Assembly: GCF_003243465.1 (NCBI RefSeq)
Contig: NZ_QFQZ01000115.1
Span: 1 to 10,683, forward strand
Reading direction: 5' to 3'
Length of the DNA stretch: 10,683 bases
Source: Caulobacter segnis
GTDB lineage: Bacteria; Pseudomonadota; Alphaproteobacteria; Caulobacterales; Caulobacteraceae
Each line of letters opens with the position of its first letter. Within the stretch, counting starts at the first letter, position 1. This document shows positions 1 through 4,946 of this stretch, in pieces. Position numbers and translations under genes: made by a program. Under the pieces are notes generated by a model, which was not told the origin of the DNA, did not search any database, and saw only the letters and a program-made list of their open reading frames with translations.

Positions 1-1053
1 ACGGCCGCGGCCCCGTCGCGCGACCCGCTGGACTTCCAGGAAGATCCCTTCTTCACCCAGTGGCAGTACAAGTTCGAGACCAAGACCACGACCGGCCACA
101 TCGAGGACGAGTGGACGCTCACCGACGCCCTGAAGGTCAATTTCGGCTTCAAGGCGATCAAGGTGACCAACAACGTCCAGACCGTGGTCGGCGCCCCGCT
201 TAGCGGCCAGATCGAGAGCAAGGACAACTTCCTGCCGCAGGTCGGCTTCGTCTACAAAGCCTCGCCGGACTTCGAAGTGTTCGGCGGCTACACCGAGAAC
301 ATGGGCGCCTATGTCTCGGCGGCCACCTCGGGTCCGTTCGCCTCGCTGGACCAGAGCCGCGTCGACTACATCGCCAAGACCCTGAAGCCGGAAAGCTCCA
401 AGACCTTCGAGCTCGGTGCCCGCTATCGCACCGAGCGCTTCCAGGGCGTCGCCGCCGCCTATCACGTCGCCTTCGACAACCGCCTGCTGGCGGTGGCGCA
501 GGGCTCGTCGATCCAGGGCAACGCGCCGGTGCTGTCGAACGTGGGCTCGGTGGAGACCAAGGGCGTGGAGTTGGCCGGCACCTACCGCCTGACCGACGCC
601 TGGAGCCTCTACGGCGCCTACACCTACAATGACTCCAAATACGAGAACGACGTCGTCGCCCAGGACGGCTCGATCAAGGCCCGCACCAAGGGCAAGACCG
701 TGGTCAACACGCCCAAGAACATCTTCAAGGGCGAGATCGCGTTCGACCGGGCCGGCTTCTTCGGCAAGCTCGGCGTCGCCTACACCGACAAGCGCTACTA
801 CACCTACGAGAACATCGGCGGCCTGGCGCCGTCGACGACCGTGGCCGACCTGACCCTGGGCTATCGCTTCCCCGAGGAAGGCCTGGGCAAGGGCCTGGAA
901 GTCCAGATCAACGTCACCAACCTGACCGACAAGGACTACATCTCGACCATCGGCTCGGGCGGCTTCGTCAACAGCGATCCGACCGGCGAGGCCATGACCG
1001 TCCTGCCGGCGCCGCCGCGCCAGGTCTATCTGTCGATCAAGAAGCGCTTCTGA
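1..1053 (+). CDS. TonB-dependent outer-membrane receptor, C-terminal part (5' end outside window)
   Basis: The reading frame is open from base 1 and ends at TGA 1051-1053, giving 350 visible residues. It is the C-terminal half of a beta-barrel: alternating amphipathic strands with many aromatic girdle residues (stretches such as FGGYTENMGAY and WSLYGAYTYNDSKYEN), the receptor hallmark NVTNLTDKDY close to the end, and a last strand ending in a terminal Phe (KKRF), the usual recognition signal for the BAM machinery. These features are typical of TonB-dependent receptors, which import siderophores, vitamins or sugars across the outer membrane using TonB-ExbBD energy. The plug domain and TonB box lie outside the window, so the substrate cannot be read here. 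A strong terminator follows 32 bases after the stop, so the gene is probably not co-transcribed with the signal peptidase gene. Family assignment is firm; the ligand is unknown. Confidence 0.93.
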   Translation, partial: TAAAPSRDPLDFQEDPFFTQWQYKFETKTTTGHIEDEWTLTDALKVNFGFKAIKVTNNVQTVVGAPLSGQIESKDNFLPQVGFVYKASPDFEVFGGYTENMGAYVSAATSGPFASLDQSRVDYIAKTLKPESSKTFELGARYRTERFQGVAAAYHVAFDNRLLAVAQGSSIQGNAPVLSNVGSVETKGVELAGTYRLTDAWSLYGAYTYNDSKYENDVVAQDGSIKARTKGKTVVNTPKNIFKGEIAFDRAGFFGKLGVAYTDKRYYTYENIGGLAPSTTVADLTLGYRFPEEGLGKGLEVQINVTNLTDKDYISTIGSGGFVNSDPTGEAMTVLPAPPRQVYLSIKKRF

Positions 1054-1084
1054 TCCTCTAAAACCTCCTCCCCTCCATGACCTG

Positions 1085-1117
1085 GGCCGGGCGCGCGTCG
1101 CCCGGCCTTTTTCTTTT
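1085..1117 (+). terminator. Intrinsic terminator of the TonB-dependent receptor gene
   Basis: A perfect 9-bp stem (GGCCGGGCG at 1085-1093 with CGCCCGGCC at 1099-1107) closes a 5-base loop and is followed directly by TTTTTCTTTT (1108-1117). This is a classic rho-independent terminator 32 bases after the receptor stop codon. Confidence 0.9.
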
Positions 1118-1150
1118 GTCCGGACACGATTGGCTCCCCGTCCGGACACG
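1118..1150 (+). promoter_or_regulatory. Tandem GTCCGGACACG motif upstream of the signal peptidase gene, possible operator
   Basis: The 11-mer GTCCGGACACG occurs at 1118-1128 and again at 1140-1150, start to start 22 bp, about two helical turns, so both would face the same side of DNA. Each copy contains the palindrome GTCCGGAC; the first extends to TGTCCGGACA (1117-1126). The second copy lies in the spacer of a weak promoter-like pair, TTGGCT (1130-1135) and CGTGCT (1153-1158), 17 bases apart. This suggests a dimeric regulator site for the gene starting at 1193. No regulator is identified, and the promoter elements are weak. Confidence 0.35.
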
Positions 1151-1192
1151 GTCGTGCTGGCGGTGCAGAGGCCGGGGGCGCCCACTGCGGAC

Positions 1193-1966
1193 ATGACCGA
1201 CACGCTCACCCCCTCCGCCGCGCCCCAGACCTCGCCGCGCGCCAGGTCCGAAATCCTGGAGATCATCCGCACCACCCTGGCGGGCCTCGCCATCGCCCTG
1301 GTTTTCCGGATCGTGCTGTTCCAGCCCTTTACGATCCCCTCCTCGTCCATGGAGCCGGGGCTGGTCGTCGGCGACTACATCGTCGTCTCCAAGTTCGCCT
1401 ATGGCTGGAGCCGGGCGTCCCTGCCGTTCAACCCGCCGCTGCCCGCCGGACGCCTCTTGGGCGGCGCGCCCAAGCGCGGTGACGTGGTGGTGTTCCGACT
1501 GCCCCGCGATCCTGGCCAGACCTGGATCAAGCGGGTGATCGGCCTGCCGGGCGACCGCATCCAGGTCCGCGGCGGGCAGGTGTTCGTCAACGACAAGCCC
1601 CTCCCCCAGGCCCCGATGACCCTGGTCCGCGACCATGACGATCCCGACCGGCCCGTGCTCGAGGTCCGCGAGCGCCAGCCCGACGGAAGGTCGTACGTCA
1701 CCTATGACGGCGGCGCCGGCCAGGCCGGCGACGACACCGGCGTCTATGTCGTGCCGGAGGGCCGCTACTTCATGATGGGCGACAACCGCGACAACTCGCT
1801 CGACAGCCGCTGGCCGCGCGAGCTGGGCGTCGGCCTGCTGCCCGCCGAGAACATCGTGGGCGAGGCCGAACTGGTGCTGGCCTCATGGAAGCCCGGCGCG
1901 GCGATCTACAAGCCCTGGACCTGGCTGAACCTGCAGTGGGACCGCTTCGTCCGGCCGATCCGCTAG
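1193..1966 (+). CDS. lepB: Type I signal peptidase (leader peptidase)
   Basis: This S26 serine protease cleaves signal peptides from exported proteins at the outer face of the inner membrane using a Ser/Lys dyad. From ATG 1193 it has 257 residues. It has a short cytoplasmic head, one membrane span at about residues 24-43, and the catalytic serine in PSSSMEPGL (S52). The general-base lysine is in WIKRVIGLPGD (K113), and the conserved box GDNRDNSLDSR is at 196-206. All family boxes are intact. ATG 1193 is preferred over an in-frame TTG at 1130, because the TTG directly follows the terminator U-tract, has no ribosome-binding site and lies between two operator-like repeats; ATG 1193 itself has only a weak Shine-Dalgarno. 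The usual alphaproteobacterial neighbours of lepB (acpS, rnc, era) are absent, so this may be a second, accessory copy. Its stop lies 5 bp from the stop of the convergent gene. Confidence 0.93.
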   Translation: MTDTLTPSAAPQTSPRARSEILEIIRTTLAGLAIALVFRIVLFQPFTIPSSSMEPGLVVGDYIVVSKFAYGWSRASLPFNPPLPAGRLLGGAPKRGDVVVFRLPRDPGQTWIKRVIGLPGDRIQVRGGQVFVNDKPLPQAPMTLVRDHDDPDRPVLEVRERQPDGRSYVTYDGGAGQAGDDTGVYVVPEGRYFMMGDNRDNSLDSRWPRELGVGLLPAENIVGEAELVLASWKPGAAIYKPWTWLNLQWDRFVRPIR

Positions 1967-1971
1967 CCGCG

Positions 1972-2304
1972 TCAGCGCGCCTTGAATTCGTCGAGGCTGA
2001 GAACGCCGTCATGATTGGCGTCCAGCCGCTGGAACGCGGCGTCCGAGCCGGAAGGCCGCGCGAGCGACGGGGCGGCGACGGCCCCGACGGCGAGACCCGC
2101 CAAGGCCGCCGCGAGGACGCGCCAGGCGAAGCTACGGCGGCGGGTTTGGGCCGTGGCGCGAAGATCCTGCTCGATGAAGTCGCGCAAGGCCTCGCTGGCC
2201 GTGCGCCGCGCGCCCTGGCAGCGCGCCATGAAGGCGGCCTTGGTTTCGGGCGGCAGGCGGATCTCGAGGGTTTCGGTTTTCTTGGGCGGCCTGCCGACGG
2301 ACAT
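1972..2304 (-). CDS. Membrane-anchored protein: N-terminal ribbon-helix-helix-like domain, one TM span, C-terminal EF-hand
   Basis: The product has 110 residues. The start ATG (2302-2304, minus strand) is chosen because GGAG lies 6 bases upstream; a longer reading frame exists but lacks this site. Residues 1-50 are basic and resemble a ribbon-helix-helix (CopG/Arc-type) DNA-binding fold: a short strand ETLEIRLP followed by two helices ending near EALRDFIEQDL. Residues 59-80 form a hydrophobic segment after RRRSF, either a membrane anchor or a Tat-like signal, with a possible cleavage site after PSLA. Residues 95-106 are a textbook calcium-binding EF-hand loop: D95, N97, D99, G100, S103, E106. 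No ATG, GTG or TTG lies in frame between the first domain and the hydrophobic segment, so the sequence encodes one fused polypeptide. The predicted topology has the basic domain in the cytoplasm and the EF-hand in the periplasm. The EF-hand is certain; the ribbon-helix-helix call is by eye. No target is known. Confidence 0.8.
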   Translation of the reverse strand: MSVGRPPKKTETLEIRLPPETKAAFMARCQGARRTASEALRDFIEQDLRATAQTRRRSFAWRVLAAALAGLAVGAVAAPSLARPSGSDAAFQRLDANHDGVLSLDEFKAR

Positions 2305-2350
2305 GGGCGTCTCCGAGGTTTCGGACCGCCATCTTCGAGCCGCAGCGCGC

Positions 2351-2380
2351 AAAAGAAAAGCCCGGCCAAATGACCGGGCT
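2351..2380 (-). terminator. Intrinsic terminator on the minus strand with no upstream minus-strand gene
   Basis: On the minus strand AGCCCGG (2380-2374) pairs with CCGGGCT (2365-2359) around an 8-base loop and is followed by TTTCTTTT (2358-2351). The U-tract exists only in the minus direction. It lies 46 bases upstream of the EF-hand gene start and downstream of no recognisable minus-strand gene, so it must end either a non-coding transcript or the leader of the EF-hand gene. Confidence 0.75.
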
Positions 2381-2441
2381 GAAAGTTCATAGGGAGGAAA
2401 CGCCCAGGAAGGGCAGAGGCGCTCGGCGCCTCACGGATCTC
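2351..2441 (-). ncRNA. Candidate small RNA, or attenuator leader of the EF-hand gene
   Basis: Read on the minus strand, this roughly 90-base stretch holds three hairpins in a row. They are GAGGCGC/GCGCCTC with a 3-base loop (2432-2416), GCCC/GGGC (2414-2402), and the terminator hairpin with U-tract (2380-2351). Between the last two lies an apparently unpaired segment containing TTTCCTCCCT, which is complementary to Shine-Dalgarno sequences, as in several alphaproteobacterial small RNAs with exposed CCUCC motifs. The 5' end is a guess, set just downstream of the AGCGCT palindrome at 2442-2455, which would then overlap the promoter. The alternative is a 5' leader of the gene starting at 2304: CTGGGC (minus strand, 2407-2402) could pair with GCCCGG (2379-2374), a possible antiterminator. 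No known RNA family is recognised. Confidence 0.4.
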
Positions 2442-2455
2442 TGATAGCGCTAACA
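2442..2455. promoter_or_regulatory. AGCGCT-centred palindrome, LacI-family-type operator
   Basis: TGATAGCGCTAACA is a 14-bp near-perfect palindrome: only positions 3 and 12 break the dyad, and the central TAGCGCTA is exact. Its size, outer TG/CA and central CG match LacI-family operators. As I recall, the xylose-repressor (XylR) operators of Caulobacter are of this AGCGCT-centred kind. It lies in the divergent intergenic region, 140 bp before the SGNH esterase start and at the presumed 5' end of the minus-strand transcript. The regulator is not in this window. Confidence 0.5.
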
Positions 2456-2550
2456 TCGGTGTAGATGCAAGCGATTCTTATGCGACGGCGCGTCGCGGGC
2501 GCTGAAAGGCCGCCCGCCCGCTTTACGGACGATCGCAGAGGTCATACCAC

Positions 2551-2564
2551 TGTTACCGCTACCG
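2551..2564. promoter_or_regulatory. Second, degenerate operator-like site before the SGNH esterase gene
   Basis: TGTTACCGCTACCG differs from TGTTAGCGCTAACA (the complement-strand reading of the 2442-2455 site, with its T at position 12 set to the symmetrical A) at only three positions. It lies 31-44 bases upstream of ATG 2595. It sits just after a weak promoter-like pair, TTTACG (2522-2527) and CATACC (2543-2548), so a bound repressor would block initiation. The centre-to-centre distance to the first site is 109 bp, compatible with looping. Confidence 0.3.
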
Positions 2565-2594
2565 CCGCACAGGCGGAGCGGGAGAGAAGCGCTG

Positions 2595-3836
2595 ATGATG
2601 TTGCGTACGCGTCGATCGCTGGCCGTCCTGGCCCTATCCTTGGCCATGGCCGCGCCCTTGGCGGCGCAAGCGGCGCAGGTAAAAGATCGCTGGGTCGGCG
2701 CCTGGGCCAGCGCCCAGCTCGCCCCCGACGCCAAGAACAGCCTCGCCCCCGAAGACTATCGTGACGCCACCCTGCGCCAGGTCGTCCGGCTCAGCCTGGG
2801 CGGCGACAAGCTGCGGGTCCGCCTGTCCAACACCTTCGGGACGCGCCCGCTGACCATCAAGGCGGCCCACGTCGCCGTCTCAGCCGCGCTCGACAGCGCC
2901 CGCATCAAGCCCGAGACCGACCGCGCCCTCACCTTCTCGGGCCGCACGGAAGTGACCATCCCGGCCGGCGCCGAGTACTGGTCCGATCCCATCGCCCTGA
3001 AAGTCGCGCCCCTGACCAGCCTGGCCATCAGCCTGCGCTATGTCGAGGCGCCCGACGTCCAAACCGGTCACCCCGGCTCGCGCGCGACCTCTTATGTGCT
3101 GGCCGGCGACCACGTGGCCGCCGCCGACCTGCCGGGCGCCAAGACCGCCGACCGCTGGTTCCAGATCGCGGGCGTCGAGGTGGTCCCGACCGCCAAGAAG
3201 GCGGCGGCGATCGTCGCGTTCGGCGACAGCATCACCGACGGCTACGGCGTCCAGCCCAACACCAACCTGCGCTGGACCGACGCCCTGATCGAGCGACTAA
3301 AAGGCAAGAACCTCGCGGTCCTCAACCAGGGCATCGGCGGCAACCGCGTGCTGCTGGACGGCCTGGGCCCCAACGCCCTGGCCCGCTTCGAGCGCGACGT
3401 GCTGAGCCAGCCCGGCGTCACCCACCTCGTGCTGCTGGAGGGCGTCAACGACCTGGGCACGCTGACCCGCGAGGCCCCCGCGACGCCCGAGGCGCACAAG
3501 GCTCTGGTCGACCAGGTCATCGCCGCCTATCGCCAGATGATCGCCCGCGCCCGGGCGCGCGGAATCAAGGTGATCGGCGCGACCATCCTGCCCTATGGCG
3601 GCTCGGCCTATTATCACCCCGGCCCGGAGAGCGAGGCCGACCGCCAGGCGATCAACGCCTTCATCCGCGCGCCAGGGAACTTCGACGGCGTCATCGACTG
3701 GGACAAGGCCCTGCGCGATCCGGCCAAGCCGACGCATCTGCTGAAGGCGTACGACAACGACGGCCTGCATCCAAACCTCGCGGGCTACAAGGCGATGGCG
3801 CAGGCCATCCCGCTGAGCCTGTTCGACGCGAAGTAA
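2595..3836 (+). CDS. Exported SGNH/GDSL-family esterase
   Basis: This 413-residue protein is a serine esterase that removes acyl groups, probably from carbohydrates, in the periplasm or outside. A signal peptide (RTRR, then a hydrophobic core, Ala-rich cleavage zone around residues 25-27) is followed by an N-terminal beta-rich region (about 30-200) beginning WVGAWASAQ, and then the SGNH domain. All catalytic blocks are present: FGDSIT with S212 (block I), GIGGNR with G248 (block II), GVND with N285 (block III), and DGLHPN with D389 and H392 (block V). The WVGAWA start and two-part build resemble XynE-like SGNH esterases from xylan-degrading bacteria; this subfamily placement is from memory. 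GGAGAG (2581-2586) is well spaced for ATG 2595 or 2598. The gene precedes the deacetylase by 62 bp and probably shares its transcript. Operator-like sites lie upstream. Substrate is unproven. Confidence 0.92.
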   Translation: MMLRTRRSLAVLALSLAMAAPLAAQAAQVKDRWVGAWASAQLAPDAKNSLAPEDYRDATLRQVVRLSLGGDKLRVRLSNTFGTRPLTIKAAHVAVSAALDSARIKPETDRALTFSGRTEVTIPAGAEYWSDPIALKVAPLTSLAISLRYVEAPDVQTGHPGSRATSYVLAGDHVAAADLPGAKTADRWFQIAGVEVVPTAKKAAAIVAFGDSITDGYGVQPNTNLRWTDALIERLKGKNLAVLNQGIGGNRVLLDGLGPNALARFERDVLSQPGVTHLVLLEGVNDLGTLTREAPATPEAHKALVDQVIAAYRQMIARARARGIKVIGATILPYGGSAYYHPGPESEADRQAINAFIRAPGNFDGVIDWDKALRDPAKPTHLLKAYDNDGLHPNLAGYKAMAQAIPLSLFDAK

Positions 3837-3850
3837 CATCCAATAAATCC

Positions 3851-3976
3851 GACCTCCCCGGCGAATGCCGCGGCCCAGGTCCATCCGGAGAGTCAGACGT
3901 GCGTGCGCCCACAATCACAGCCAAAGTCGTTGGCGCTTTGCGTTCGATCTGGGCCCCGGCATTCGCCGGGGAGATC
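3851..3976. repeat. Pair of inverted 31-bp REP-like units (REPIN-like)
   Basis: The 31 bases at 3851-3881 match the reverse complement of 3946-3976 at 28 positions. The units are separated by 64 bases. The right unit contains its own perfect hairpin, CCCCGGC-ATTC-GCCGGGG (3955-3972 region); the left unit has the same hairpin with one mismatch (CCCCGGC-GAAT-GCCGCGG). A palindromic unit in an inverted pair at gene borders is the layout of REP/REPIN dispersed repeats. From memory, the GGCATTCGCCGGGG core is common in Caulobacter-like genomes. The pair begins 15 bases after the SGNH esterase stop and runs into the deacetylase coding region. Confidence 0.75.
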
Positions 3977-4882
3977 GGAAGGGGGATGGGAGCGGTAGGA
4001 TTGGCGCTAGCCCTCGCGACCACCGCGCAAGCAGCGCCCAAGCCGGTGATCGCCTTCACCTGGGATGACCTGCCCGCCCACAGCGCGCTGCCGCCAGGAG
4101 TGACCCGGGTACAGGTGGCGGCGGACCTGCTGAAAGCCTCCGCCGACGCCAAGGCCCCGGCCTTTGGCTTCATCAATGGCGTCCAGACCGAGCGCGAGCC
4201 AGACTCTACGCCCGTGCTGAAAATGTGGCGCGACGCGGGCCAGCCGCTGGGCAATCACACCTGGTCGCACCAGAACCTCGCCGCCCTGACGCCCGACCAG
4301 TTCACCGCCGAGATCGCCAGGAACGAGCCGATGCTGAAGGAGCTGATGGCCGGCCAGGACTGGCGCTGGCTGCGCTTTCCCTTCCTGTCGGAAGGCGACA
4401 CGCCCGAGAAGCGCCTGGCCATCCGCCAATGGCTGGCCGCCAACCACTACAAGATCGCCAGCGTGACCATGACCTTCGACGACTGGGCCTTCAACGAGCC
4501 CTACGCTCGCTGCGCGGCCAAGGGCGACCAGGCGGCCATCGCCGAGTTGGAGAAGCGCTACCTGGAAGGCGCCGCCGCCATTGCGGATCGATCCCGTGCG
4601 ATGGCCAAGACCCTCTACGGCAAGGACATTCCCTATGTCCTGCTGATGCACGCCGGGGCCTTCGACGCGCGCATGATGCCGCGTCTGTTCAAGCTCTATC
4701 GCGACAAGGGCTTTGCATTCACGACGCTCGAGAAGGCGCAGAAGCACCCGTTCTACAAGACGGATGTCGATCCCAGCCTGCCGCCCCAGCCCACCACGCT
4801 GGACGGCGCGCTGAAGGCCAGGGGCTTGCCCGTTCCGCCCAAGCCGGTCGACCTCGATGCGCTGTCCGCCATGTGCCGATAG
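3899..4882 (+). CDS. Exported polysaccharide deacetylase (NodB-homology, CE4-like)
   Basis: This metal-dependent hydrolase removes N- or O-acetyl groups from a polysaccharide in the periplasm. It has 327 residues from GTG 3899. NodB motifs in order are FTWDD with the catalytic/metal Asp pair D56-D57, NHTWSH with metal-binding H120 and H124, LRFPFLSEG (159 on), and LLMH (248-251) followed by a RLFKLYRDKGFAF segment typical of the domain end. A signal-like hydrophobic stretch runs to about residue 45 (TTAQA/A). The GTG start has GGAG (3887-3890) with ideal spacing. An ATG at 3986 (residue 30), after GGAAGGGGG, is an alternative but leaves a signal peptide with no positive n-region. Residues about 16-26 (IWAPAFAGEI) are translated from a REP-like unit inserted in the leader. 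The gene follows the SGNH esterase in the same direction, suggesting joint deacylation of one polymer, possibly acetylated xylan. Confidence 0.88.
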   Translation: MRAPTITAKVVGALRSIWAPAFAGEIGRGMGAVGLALALATTAQAAPKPVIAFTWDDLPAHSALPPGVTRVQVAADLLKASADAKAPAFGFINGVQTEREPDSTPVLKMWRDAGQPLGNHTWSHQNLAALTPDQFTAEIARNEPMLKELMAGQDWRWLRFPFLSEGDTPEKRLAIRQWLAANHYKIASVTMTFDDWAFNEPYARCAAKGDQAAIAELEKRYLEGAAAIADRSRAMAKTLYGKDIPYVLLMHAGAFDARMMPRLFKLYRDKGFAFTTLEKAQKHPFYKTDVDPSLPPQPTTLDGALKARGLPVPPKPVDLDALSAMCR

Positions 4883-4883
4883 A

Positions 4884-4899
4884 GTTTCAAGCCTGAAAC
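4884..4899 (+). other. Small hairpin after the deacetylase gene
   Basis: GTTTCA (4884-4889) pairs perfectly with TGAAAC (4894-4899) around a 4-base loop, directly after the TAG stop. The stem is short and AT-rich and no U-tract follows, so it is at best a weak terminator or 3'-end structure. Confidence 0.3.
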
Positions 4900-4909
4900 A
4901 ACTTCGCTG

Positions 4910-4938
4910 CTGACAACGGCGACGCTCGCGCATAGCGT
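4910..4938 (+). promoter_or_regulatory. Possible promoter of the DPP IV gene, giving a leaderless mRNA
   Basis: CTGACA (4910-4915) and TAGCGT (4933-4938) are 17 bases apart. TAGCGT keeps the most conserved -10 positions (T1, A2, T6). Initiation 6-9 bases later would fall at or next to ATG 4947. No Shine-Dalgarno lies before that ATG, which fits leaderless translation. Confidence 0.35.
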
Positions 4939-4946
4939 CCCGCGCC

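Noticed and set aside
1130..1192. TTG start at 1130 extending the signal peptidase by 21 residues
   Set aside because: It follows a terminator U-tract with no ribosome-binding site and lies among operator-like repeats; the extra residues are not typical of the family.
1885..2373. 162-codon plus-strand frame opposite the EF-hand gene
   Set aside because: It is a compositional shadow; the minus-strand gene has a good ribosome-binding site and a perfect EF-hand loop.
1770..2456. 228-codon minus-strand reading frame overlapping lepB and the EF-hand gene
   Set aside because: The product is Arg/Pro/Ser-rich and overlaps two well-supported genes in another frame. A short leader peptide within it near 2390-2456 cannot be excluded but is not supported.
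2467..2483. Fur-box reading of the imperfect palindrome
   Set aside because: The dyad is too imperfect outside GCA/TGC and the central GA-TC; no iron gene is adjacent on either side.
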